NCBI RefSeq assembly: GCF_001700435.1
Contig: NZ_LYPC01000012.1
Coordinates: forward strand, 186,001 to 250,000
Reading direction: 5' to 3'
Source: Paenibacillus pectinilyticus
GTDB taxonomy: Bacteria; Bacillota; Bacilli; Paenibacillales; NBRC-103111
Length of the DNA: 64,000 nt
In this document: positions 1 to 7,613 of the stretch, in pieces
How positions within the stretch are numbered: the stretch's first letter is position 1
Layout of the letters: the number at the start of each line of letters is the position of its first letter
Program-made: the position numbers and the translations under genes
Notes under the pieces: model-generated
Seen by the model: the letters and a program-made list of their open reading frames with translations, nothing else
The model's database searches: none
Told to the model about the DNA's origin: nothing

Positions 1-2
1 CC

Positions 3-71
3 AACGATAATTTGTACCTGCGCATTCCATCATCGGACCCTATACGTTCCGAAGAGCTTGTTAGTCATTAA
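3..71 (+). CDS. Possible 3' end of an upstream gene
   Basis: One forward frame is open from the window edge and would encode a C-terminus ending in ...SEELVSH before a TAA at 69-71. Only 22 codons are visible and they match no family I recognise. The segment 1-159 holds nothing else I can support. It is listed so that the left edge is not read as proven intergenic DNA. Confidence 0.2.
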   Translation, partial: NDNLYLRIPSSDPIRSEELVSH

Positions 72-159
72 CGCAGCTCTGATAATATATCCAATATCAG
101 GGAAGCTTATTCCAATTTTCTGAAAAAACTTCATAGTTACTTTCAGATGGCAATGCCTC

Positions 160-189
160 TTGACGTTTCTTTACCTAGTGCTCTATACT
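160..189 (+). promoter_or_regulatory. Sigma-A-type promoter for the riboswitch leader
   Basis: TTGACG at 160-165 and TATACT at 184-189 are separated by 18 nt, close to the vegetative consensus. Transcription would start near 196, about 30 nt upstream of the aptamer. This fits a leader transcript that reads through the riboswitch into the deaminase gene. Confidence 0.6.
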
Positions 190-227
190 AATCCTAAATT
201 TAACAAAAGTTTTACGACAATTTCATA

Positions 228-291
228 GTTCGTATAACCTCGATAATTTGGTTCGGGGGCTCTACTGGGAACCTAAATCCTAACTACGAAC
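228..291 (+). promoter_or_regulatory. Purine-riboswitch-fold aptamer, probably the 8-oxoguanine variant
   Basis: A three-way junction can be drawn by hand. P1 is 228-234 with 285-291 (7 bp, perfect). P2 is 238-243 with 253-258. P3 is 266-270 with 278-282, closed by loop ACCTAAA (compare CCGUAAA in xpt). J3/1 is AC, so the ligand-pairing C at 284 is kept. The joining strand J2/3 reads GGCTCTAC instead of the guanine-class GUUUCUAC, so the pocket is altered. The downstream gene looks like 8-oxoguanine deaminase. From memory, a rare purine-riboswitch variant confined to Paenibacillaceae and always next to this gene binds 8-oxoguanine and acts as an ON switch. The class assignment is inferred from fold, altered pocket and gene neighbour; binding is not shown. 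Confidence 0.85.
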
Positions 292-332
292 ACAATATAT
301 GCGTATATATTGTGTTTGTGGTTAGGATTTTT
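275..332 (+). terminator. Riboswitch-controlled intrinsic terminator
   Basis: A 25-bp stem pairs 275-299 with 306-330, with a short loop near 300-305 and a run of T at 327-332. The 5' arm reuses the 3' half of P3 and all of the 3' strand of P1. Aptamer folding and terminator folding are therefore mutually exclusive. Ligand-stabilised P1 would prevent termination, which is the architecture of a genetic ON switch. Confidence 0.85.
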
Positions 333-368
333 CGCGTTCCCTATTTTTATTTTAGGAGGCTGAGGGAA

Positions 369-1730
369 ATGAGTTCAATCTTAATTCAAAACGCCAAGGC
401 AATTGTCACGGTGGACACACAAGATCGGGTGCTGGAGCAGGCGGACCTCCTTATCGAGGGAAATCAAATTGTAGCTATAGGGAAGGACATATCGCCCAAA
501 GATTCTGCTACGCGGATCATCGATGCCACGAACATGTTCGTTTATCCCGGCCTCATTAATGTGCATCATCATCTGTATCAGACATTTACACGCAATCTGC
601 CGCAGGTGCAGAAGCTGGAGCTGTTCGATTGGCTTCGCTATCTGTATGAAATTTGGAAAGGGATAACGCCGGACGCAGTCTACCATAGCTCACTGACGGG
701 GATTGCCGACTTGATGAAGAATGGCTGTACGACCGTTTTTGACCATCATTATGTCTTCCCGGAGCAAAATAGTGCCAACTTCATCGACAAACAATTTGAA
801 GCGGCCGATCGTCTTGGTATCCGCTTCGTAGCTTCACGCGGGTCGATGACGCTGGGGAAGGATCATGGCGGATTGCCGCCGATGAGTGTTGTGCAAGACA
901 TCAACACGATCCTTACGGACAGTGAGCGGCTCATCGACCTCTACCACGATGCGAGCGCAGGCTCGATGAGGCAGGTTGTGCTCGCTCCCTGCTCGCCGTT
1001 CAGCGTATCCGCCGACATCCTGCTGGAATCTGCGAAGCTCGCCAGAGCCAAGGGCGTGAGACTGCACACGCATCTCGCTGAGACGAAGAACGAGGAAGCC
1101 TATACGCTCGAACGATTCGGCATGCGGCCACTTGCCTATATGGAGAGCTTAGGCTGGCTCGGCTCCGATGTATGGTATGCGCATGGCATTCATTTCAACG
1201 ATGCCGAAATGAAGCTGCTCGCGCAAACAAAGACAGGCGTTGCCCATTGCCCAATTTCCAATATGAAGCTGTCCTCTGGCATCGCCAGAGTCCCGGAAAT
1301 GTTGGAAATGGGCATTCCTGTCGGTCTCGCCGTCGATGGAAGTGCTTCGAACGATGGTTCGAATCTGCTCGAGGAGCTGCGCGTGTCGTATCTGCTGCAT
1401 CGTTTGCAATCCAGCGCTCAGGCGCCGACGGGTTACGATCTACTAAAAGTAGCGACACGAGGCGGAGCGGAGATCTTGGGCCGATCGGACATTGGCTCCC
1501 TAGAAGCAGGCAAATCCGCGGACTTGTTCATGGTCCGCGTCGATCAGATCGACGCCGTGGGTACACATACGGACGCCAAGTCGTGGCTCGGCACGGTGGG
1601 GCTCAAACGCGCCGTCGATTACACCATCGTCAATGGCCGGATTGTTGTAGAGAACGGCAGATTAACCGGCGCCGATGAGGAAAAGCTCTTCACGGCATGT
1701 CAGGCTTCGTACGAACGCTTCATTCAGTAG
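369..1730 (+). CDS. 8-oxoguanine deaminase-like amidohydrolase
   Basis: This 453-aa cytosolic protein belongs to the amidohydrolase superfamily (ATZ/TRZ and guanine-deaminase branch). It would hydrolytically deaminate a purine, probably 8-oxoguanine to urate. Metal and catalytic features are visible: H66-H68 in the PGLINVHHHLY strand, RLHTHLAE, YAHGIHF, and the late Asp in LAVDGSASNDGSN. The start is ATG 369, preceded by AGGAGG at 353-358; a longer reading from 312 would begin inside the terminator stem. Family membership alone would also allow an atrazine-type or SAH/adenosine deaminase. The upstream variant purine riboswitch favours 8-oxoguanine, giving a response that disposes of oxidised guanine. 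Confidence 0.8.
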   Translation: MSSILIQNAKAIVTVDTQDRVLEQADLLIEGNQIVAIGKDISPKDSATRIIDATNMFVYPGLINVHHHLYQTFTRNLPQVQKLELFDWLRYLYEIWKGITPDAVYHSSLTGIADLMKNGCTTVFDHHYVFPEQNSANFIDKQFEAADRLGIRFVASRGSMTLGKDHGGLPPMSVVQDINTILTDSERLIDLYHDASAGSMRQVVLAPCSPFSVSADILLESAKLARAKGVRLHTHLAETKNEEAYTLERFGMRPLAYMESLGWLGSDVWYAHGIHFNDAEMKLLAQTKTGVAHCPISNMKLSSGIARVPEMLEMGIPVGLAVDGSASNDGSNLLEELRVSYLLHRLQSSAQAPTGYDLLKVATRGGAEILGRSDIGSLEAGKSADLFMVRVDQIDAVGTHTDAKSWLGTVGLKRAVDYTIVNGRIVVENGRLTGADEEKLFTACQASYERFIQ

Positions 1731-1740
1731 GCATAGCAAA

Positions 1741-1779
1741 AGCGCGCTCCCTTGGCCGTATGGCCAGGGAAGCGCGCTT
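1741..1779. terminator. Bidirectional terminator
   Basis: The GC-rich hairpin AGCGCGCT...AGCGCGCT sits between two convergent genes. The minus strand continues into TTTTGCT, so it most clearly serves the lipoprotein gene to the right, and it can also stop the deaminase transcript. Confidence 0.75.
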
Positions 1780-1802
1780 GATCAGCTTGCTTTGGATAAA
1801 GA

Positions 1803-3404
1803 TTAGTTGCGAGAAATCGTTACACTTTGTGTAGCTTCATCATAACTGACTGTGCAGCCTAGCTGCTCCGCAATAAAGCGAAGCGGAACGAAAGTGGAAC
1901 CGTTCTTCAGGATAGCTGGGCTAACCAGCTCGACAGAAACGCCATTCACACTAGCTGTGCGACTGCCAAGCGTTAAAATGATCGTTTTTTCGCTAAGCGG
2001 ATCAACGATTGTGATCTGCTGTGCCGCGGCATTCCAAGTGACTTGCGCACCGAACTGTTCAGAAATAAAGCGGACAGGCAGCATGGCAATCTGCTCTTCA
2101 TTAATGAATGGGTGAGAGGCATCCCATGGGTGCAGTTCAGTTTCGCTTTGATTAAGTAAGAGGTGAATATCCTTCTTAGCGATTTGGAAATCTTGGCGAA
2201 GGAGGGAATAAGCCTTCGAATTTTTATCAAAAAGCGTTAGCAAGGAACTGTTATCGAAGGAATCCATAGAAGCTTTCTGAGTTCCTTTAGAAATATCAAT
2301 GGTACGTGCTGTAACCGGTTGATTAATGTGCCACAGTTCTGTTGTAAATGTTAAACGGATGCCCTCTATACCAGGACTACTAGCATCGACTATCGGTGCG
2401 GTCAATTCTACGTTCATCTTACGAATTTGCTTATCCATATCGATGAATAGGTCGGTTTTGAGCGAAGCTTTATCCGTGAAAAAAGCTGCTTGCTGTGGAT
2501 CGGATACAGAAGAGAAAGTACTCTTCATTTGTTTATCCCAGTCTTTCAGGGTACTGCCAATCAGCTGTTGAAGCGTGGTATAGATGAACTCGACAGCTAA
2601 TGTGCGATTTTCCAAGTAAGGCATAAACATATCGGACATTGCTCCGCTAGACGTATCATCTTTCGCTGTAGTTGCTTTCATTTGTTCTTGAATCAAAGGG
2701 AATAGCGCATCGTAGAGCTGGCCGATTAAATCCTTCAACCCTTTTTCATCTGCAAGAATATTGGTCATAAATGTTTTGAGCAGTGCTTCGAGTTCATTGC
2801 CGAAGATTTCGATGTGAGCTTTTTGTAAACCCATTGTTTCGTTATGTATGGTCTCGGAGACAGAAGACACAGTGAAATGCTCGGGATTCGGTGCGTTCGT
2901 AATGAAAAATTTCATGATAGCTGGAAGCATTTGTTCCGTTTTTTGCATAAAAAGTTGTTGTTGGTCACCAGAAGCTAAAGCGGTCGTAGGCAGCCCCGTT
3001 TGCGCCTCGCTGAGATCAAAGGAGATTGGCTTCTTCGCACCTTCAATTTGAATCACAAGCTGGGTCCCATTGGTCGTTAGCAGGAAGGGAATCGATCCTT
3101 TGGCATAGGTGAGGGAACCTTCAACGGATACGTGTTGTTGATCTTGCATCACGATACTTGTTAGATCAATCTTCATATCTTTCAAAACATCAATGATACG
3201 CTTCTCGTCCGCGGACAGGCCGTCTGTGTTGCTTGTGAGAATGTCCAACTTCAGGGAACCACTGGATTCAGCGGAGTGGATTGTGGCGCTGTTTTGAAGC
3301 GCTTGTGCGACGTCTAGCCCTTGAATGGCCTGACAACCTGTTAATGTCAGCAGCATGATCACGAGCGCGGTGGATATCCACCAAGTTATTGTCTTTCTTT
3401 GCAT
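1803..3404 (-). CDS. Stalk-domain lipoprotein (copper amine oxidase N-terminal-like)
   Basis: The 533-aa exported lipoprotein has a hydrophobic signal ending in the lipobox LTGC (about residues 20-23), so it should be lipid-anchored outside the membrane. The last 100 residues carry two half-repeats of the copper amine oxidase N-terminal-like (stalk) domain: LPVRFISEQFGAQVTW and FVPLRFIAEQLGCTVSYDE. This domain is very common in Paenibacillus surface proteins and is thought to be structural. The middle region is not recognised. The start ATG follows AAGGAGTAGATT. It is a clear paralogue of the 518-aa protein at 4074-5630, sharing signal peptide, leader and domain order. Function unknown. Confidence 0.8.
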   Translation of the reverse strand: MQRKTITWWISTALVIMLLTLTGCQAIQGLDVAQALQNSATIHSAESSGSLKLDILTSNTDGLSADEKRIIDVLKDMKIDLTSIVMQDQQHVSVEGSLTYAKGSIPFLLTTNGTQLVIQIEGAKKPISFDLSEAQTGLPTTALASGDQQQLFMQKTEQMLPAIMKFFITNAPNPEHFTVSSVSETIHNETMGLQKAHIEIFGNELEALLKTFMTNILADEKGLKDLIGQLYDALFPLIQEQMKATTAKDDTSSGAMSDMFMPYLENRTLAVEFIYTTLQQLIGSTLKDWDKQMKSTFSSVSDPQQAAFFTDKASLKTDLFIDMDKQIRKMNVELTAPIVDASSPGIEGIRLTFTTELWHINQPVTARTIDISKGTQKASMDSFDNSSLLTLFDKNSKAYSLLRQDFQIAKKDIHLLLNQSETELHPWDASHPFINEEQIAMLPVRFISEQFGAQVTWNAAAQQITIVDPLSEKTIILTLGSRTASVNGVSVELVSPAILKNGSTFVPLRFIAEQLGCTVSYDEATQSVTISRN

Positions 3405-3526
3405 CTACGAATCTACTCCTTAGTCATGTTTTCGCTAGTGAAAAATAGCAGTGATAGATTATACGCATACCAATAGGAAAAGATGCGCTTTGAATGGGAG
3501 AATTTCACAAACGAAGGCATGGAAAT

Positions 3527-3573
3527 AAAAAACTCGCTCCCCTGGGCCCTATGGCTTGGAAGAGCGAGTTTTT
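3527..3573 (-). terminator. Terminator of the His/Gly-rich protein gene
   Basis: AACTCGCTC (3531-3539) pairs with GAGCGAGTT (3562-3570). T runs follow on both strands, so it could work in either direction. It lies just after the stop at 3580. Confidence 0.7.
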
Positions 3574-3579
3574 GTCATT

Positions 3580-3960
3580 TTAGGCAAGCAGCAGGATAAC
3601 TAACAGTTCGAATAACACTAGCGTGATGATTTGATTGTATTGTGCTGGTGTATAAATCGGTCTGTGTTGACCTTGATGGTGTCCTTGGTTATGTCCATGG
3701 TGCGTATCCACGTGAAGATATACGTGGTGTCCATCCGAATTAATCAACACGCCTTCATGTGTATGGCCATCAATCGTGGTAATACGGACTTTGTGGCCCA
3801 TATGTGGATGAATAGCATGCATGAGCGTGTCTCGTTTTTGCCTCATCATGTGCTGGTAGTTGCCATCTGCTTGGTAAAGGACGTGGTGTCCTTGATTTCC
3901 TTGATGACCTTGACCGTATTGACCTTGTGGCCCCTGTGGATGCATGGGGTTCGTATACAT
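3580..3960 (-). CDS. His/Gly/Gln-rich small protein with an LSm-like core
   Basis: The 126-aa protein has three zones. The N-terminal ~35 residues are rich in Gly, Gln and His. The centre (about 55-85) reads like a short SH3/LSm barrel, with GHKVRITTIDGHTHEG and VLINSDGHHVYLHV. A second His/Gln tract follows, then a hydrophobic C-terminus, ITLVLFELLVILLLA. The RBS GAAGGAGTG is well placed. Proteins of this type are common in spore-forming bacilli and may be coat or membrane-surface proteins, but I cannot name it. The roughly 20 histidines suggest metal binding. It lies between two paralogous stalk-domain lipoproteins and has its own terminator. Confidence 0.65.
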   Translation of the reverse strand: MYTNPMHPQGPQGQYGQGHQGNQGHHVLYQADGNYQHMMRQKRDTLMHAIHPHMGHKVRITTIDGHTHEGVLINSDGHHVYLHVDTHHGHNQGHHQGQHRPIYTPAQYNQIITLVLFELLVILLLA

Positions 3961-4073
3961 AAACGTTCACTCCTTCTCGTACGACTGCTTGGCGCAGTAG
4001 GCGTTGTGCCTAGTTTCCATACTAGACTATGCAGCCGTACAAAAAGGGTGATTGCCCATGCGTAATTTAACGC

Positions 4074-5630
4074 TTAGTCACGGTGGATCGTAACGACACG
4101 TGTGTCATCATTGAAGGAAACGATGCAGCCAAGCTGCTCAGCAATGAAGCGAATCGGTACGAAAGTCGAATTGTTGGACAGCGTCGCTGCACTCTCGAGC
4201 TCAGGAGCGGCAGCACCGTTTACCGTGGCATTTTTGCTATCCAGCGTAAGGAGGATCGTTTTCCCTGTAACATAATCTGTAATCGTAACTTGTCGTAGAT
4301 CCCCATTCCAACCGACCTCAGCCCCAAGCTGCTCGGATACAAAGCGCACAGGAACCATCGTTTTGCCATTTGCATCAATAAATGGTTGTGGCGCATCGTC
4401 CGTAGCACCAGATCCGTCAGTCGCCATATTCACATCTTTTTTCGTCACGTGCAGATCATCTTTCAACATCGTGTACAATGTGGATTGTTTATCTTGATTC
4501 GCAAGTAATTTGTAGATTGATGTTGCATCAAGGCCAAGTTGAAGCGCGCCAGATGTATTAATCGTGCTCGCTGTTATTGGCTTATTTAAATTCCAGGTTT
4601 CATTTGTATACGTAAGTTTGAGTGCAGAAGCACCCATCTTGGAGTCCGTAAGCGGGATATTCAACGCTAAAACTTGCTTGCGCACTTGTTTGTCCCCATC
4701 GATGTAAATATCGGCTTGCAGGGAGGAATTTGCACCAAACAGTTCCTTCGTTGGCAATAAGCCTGGTTTGGAAGCATCTGTTCCAGTAATTGAAGCAGTC
4801 AAGGAATCTGCAAAGCCTTTGATGTAATCATGAATAGGTGAGTAAACCACGCCAAGTGCAAGATCTTTGTTGGTGAGAAGTTTGAGCGTTATGCTATCAT
4901 CACCTGCTTGAATTTGTTCTTGAATGACTGGTAATAGCGCGTCATAGAGTTGGCTGAGCACATCTTTCAAGCCTGCTTCGTCTGTAAGGACGTTAGCTAG
5001 AAGCTTTTGAAGAAGGGAAGCGAATTCAGTGCCGCTCATTTCCATGTGTGCTTTTTGCAAAGAAAGCGATTCGCCATTCACTGTGTCCGTAACCGGAGAT
5101 ACGGAAAGATTAGCAGGATTCGGTGTATTTCCTAGGAGAAGTCCGATAAGAGCTGGTTTAATCTCAAGAATTTTATTACCAAATTGATCTTGAATCGCCT
5201 TCGGCAGAAGCTTCATGAATGAAATATTAGAACCGCCTAGCAGGTCAATTACGATTGGCTTTTTCGCGCCAGTAATAGCGAGGTTGATCTTCGTACCTTC
5301 TAGTGCAACCGTGAAAGGAATCGATCCTTTACTGTAAACAATCGTACCATCGATAGAGGAGTGCTGATTGTCTTGCGTTTTTACCGCGAGCTCAACTTTG
5401 ACATTTTGCAGGGCGGAAAGTGTTGCTTTGTCAGCTGCAGACAGCTTCGAGGTATCGCCAGGAACAAGCTCCAATTGCAGTGTGCCTTTCGACTCGGAAG
5501 ATTTCACGCTAGCGCCATTTTGAATCGCTTTTGCCAAATCTAAACCTTGTATTGTCTGACAACCCGTTAGCGTCAACATCATGATCACCATTGCGGCAGA
5601 AATTAACCAAGTCCATTTCTTTGTGTACAT
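4074..5630 (-). CDS. Stalk-domain lipoprotein, paralogue of the 1803-3404 product
   Basis: The 518-aa lipoprotein has signal peptide and lipobox LTGCQTIQGLD, nearly identical to its paralogue's LTGCQAIQGLD. The C-terminal stalk domain has two repeats, MVPVRFVSEQLGAEVGWN and FVPIRFIAEQLGCIVSFND. The long middle shares short motifs with the paralogue (NTPNP, LQKAHMEM, DEAGLKDVLSQLYDALLP) but has diverged. The RBS/leader AAGGAGTAGATT is also shared. This points to an old local duplication followed by insertion or retention of the His-rich gene between the copies. No convincing terminator was seen downstream. Confidence 0.8.
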   Translation of the reverse strand: MYTKKWTWLISAAMVIMMLTLTGCQTIQGLDLAKAIQNGASVKSSESKGTLQLELVPGDTSKLSAADKATLSALQNVKVELAVKTQDNQHSSIDGTIVYSKGSIPFTVALEGTKINLAITGAKKPIVIDLLGGSNISFMKLLPKAIQDQFGNKILEIKPALIGLLLGNTPNPANLSVSPVTDTVNGESLSLQKAHMEMSGTEFASLLQKLLANVLTDEAGLKDVLSQLYDALLPVIQEQIQAGDDSITLKLLTNKDLALGVVYSPIHDYIKGFADSLTASITGTDASKPGLLPTKELFGANSSLQADIYIDGDKQVRKQVLALNIPLTDSKMGASALKLTYTNETWNLNKPITASTINTSGALQLGLDATSIYKLLANQDKQSTLYTMLKDDLHVTKKDVNMATDGSGATDDAPQPFIDANGKTMVPVRFVSEQLGAEVGWNGDLRQVTITDYVTGKTILLTLDSKNATVNGAAAPELESAATLSNNSTFVPIRFIAEQLGCIVSFNDDTRVVTIHRD

Positions 5631-5753
5631 GGGATAATCTACTCCTTAGTTTTAATAGAATAACGATAAGTCATCGAATGATTATACGCAAGAAATAAGA
5701 GAAGGATGCGTTTTGAGGTGAATTTCATTTTTATTGGAACTGTGAAAATTGAA

Positions 5754-7511
5754 CTAATGCGACTGATTCCACTTCTGTAGTTCGATTTGAATGTCAGTAC
5801 GAAATGGAAACCGCAGGCTTAATAGCTGAAGTTCTTGTTTTGCTTCTGTTCGATGCCCTTGGGCATAGGCGATTTGGCAACGAAGGAATAAGGCGTGCAC
5901 GTCTTGCGGGTTGGTCAAAAATGCTTTATCAATCTCGCTAGCAGCACGATTCAAATTCGAAGCCTGTTTCGTATTAAGATAGTCCTGTAATAAGAAATAG
6001 GCAATGCTAGTATGTTGTTCGACAGGAAAGAAAGTTAATGAAGCGCTGTGTTCAAGCAACTGTATAGCCTGCTGAATGGTTTTGGATTCGTGAGGTGCTT
6101 GCTCAGCTTGTCTGAATAAGGCCTCGGACATCCCTAGGCGGATAGAGAGAATGGATATTAGAAGCAAAACCACAGTTAAAGGGATTCGGAAGGTCCAAAT
6201 TACAGGTTTCGCTACAGTAGGTGCTGTCTTATTCGAAGAAGCTGGGATCATGAGCCCTAGAAGCATCCAAAGACCAAAGAGAACCGGGTAGCTGAACGTA
6301 AAATCCACGGTACTATGAACTAGTAGGCAACCAAAACCTGTAAGGCAACTAGCGGTCCAGATTTTTGCAGCTCCTGTAGACTGCTTGTAGTTGGAAATTC
6401 CCTTCCAGATCATTAGTCCAACCATGAATAGGAATACCATCACACCAATCAGGCCAATATCAATCCACGTTTCCAGCCAATGATTATGTAGGTAAAGAAC
6501 CGTGTAAGCAGCAGTTTGATACTGATATTGCAGGATGTTCCAAGCGCCTCCGCCATAACCGAGTAGGGGAGAGTTGATAATCATCTGCCAAGCGTCATGG
6601 TAATAGCCTAATCGAGTTGTCCACTCGGAGGCGTGCGTATTAATTTGGAGCAATCGATCTAGAGACATAGCATGATTAGTGTAAATAAACAGGGCAGCCA
6701 GCACGGTGAAAAATAAAATAGCAGCATTTACTATAGCGTTAGTTCGTATGCTTTTGATGAGGAAAGTAGAAATAAGGCGCCTATTCTCTTTGCCAAATGC
6801 GGCATATTGAATAGGGACGGTGATGACGAAGAGCACCAGGACTGTACGTGACTCCGTAAGCAGTATACCTACACCTAACAAGACGCAAAGCCAAATGTAG
6901 TGAAGCTTGTTTTCTATAGCAGCTAACATCAAGGACATCACGAATACCGTCAGTAGTAAGATTCCCCACGCATTTGCATAGTCCAAAGTCCCCTCGAAGC
7001 GCCCGTCCCGAAATTGGTTGAAAATAACTCCCCAAACAACTAGGCATGAGCATAAATAGACTAGTGCCCGTACCAGTGCCAATCTGTGTGCAAAAGTCAG
7101 CTGTAACCCTAGGACTGCTAGGGGCAAAAAAATAGCTACTCGAAAGGCTGCTGCAAGTGCCTCTTGTTGATTAATAGCATAGGTAGCAGCCACAAAGTAG
7201 TAACAGACAAAGGCAACTATGGCGTAGAGGGCAGGATGAAAGGTGATCTTTCCGCGGGTTAGAAATATTGCCGTTGCAGACATGTAGAGGCCGCCGATGA
7301 CGACTAAATATTGATGCTTAAATAGTAGACCTTGCATGAAGAAGGACAGCGTGAAAAAAAGGATAAGCACGACTAGTGAAAAGATAGAAATCCAGTTTCG
7401 TGAAAAAGTAGGTACAGCTTGTTCTTGTATGTGTTTTACTTGACGCACAATAGGTATGTTCACTCCATTAAGAAATTTAGCGAAATTTGATGCTATGTTC
7501 CTACTTTTCAT
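5754..7511 (-). CDS. O-antigen ligase/polymerase family membrane protein with C-terminal TPR-like part
   Basis: The 585-aa polytopic protein has about ten or more membrane segments from residue ~40 to ~460. It contains the Wzy/WaaL-type central region (LTESRTVLVLF, then the periplasmic loop LGYYHDAWQMI...PLLGYGGGAWN and YLHNHWLETWIDIGLIG). The last ~100 residues are soluble, with helical repeats such as ALFLRCQIAYAQGHRTEA that resemble a TPR. Such proteins join or polymerise glycans on lipid carriers at the outer face of the membrane. No glycosyltransferase genes are adjacent, so the glycan is unknown. One possibility is glycosylation of cell-surface proteins such as the divergent SLH protein. 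Confidence 0.75.
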   Translation of the reverse strand: MKSRNIASNFAKFLNGVNIPIVRQVKHIQEQAVPTFSRNWISIFSLVVLILFFTLSFFMQGLLFKHQYLVVIGGLYMSATAIFLTRGKITFHPALYAIVAFVCYYFVAATYAINQQEALAAAFRVAIFLPLAVLGLQLTFAHRLALVRALVYLCSCLVVWGVIFNQFRDGRFEGTLDYANAWGILLLTVFVMSLMLAAIENKLHYIWLCVLLGVGILLTESRTVLVLFVITVPIQYAAFGKENRRLISTFLIKSIRTNAIVNAAILFFTVLAALFIYTNHAMSLDRLLQINTHASEWTTRLGYYHDAWQMIINSPLLGYGGGAWNILQYQYQTAAYTVLYLHNHWLETWIDIGLIGVMVFLFMVGLMIWKGISNYKQSTGAAKIWTASCLTGFGCLLVHSTVDFTFSYPVLFGLWMLLGLMIPASSNKTAPTVAKPVIWTFRIPLTVVLLLISILSIRLGMSEALFRQAEQAPHESKTIQQAIQLLEHSASLTFFPVEQHTSIAYFLLQDYLNTKQASNLNRAASEIDKAFLTNPQDVHALFLRCQIAYAQGHRTEAKQELQLLSLRFPFRTDIQIELQKWNQSH

Positions 7512-7613
7512 TATAATACATAGTCCTATAGTATTGTTGGATTTTCCATTTCCTCATATAATTAGTAGGTATTTATATGGGGTTGGTTTATAGACTGAGG
7601 GGGAACTATTATT

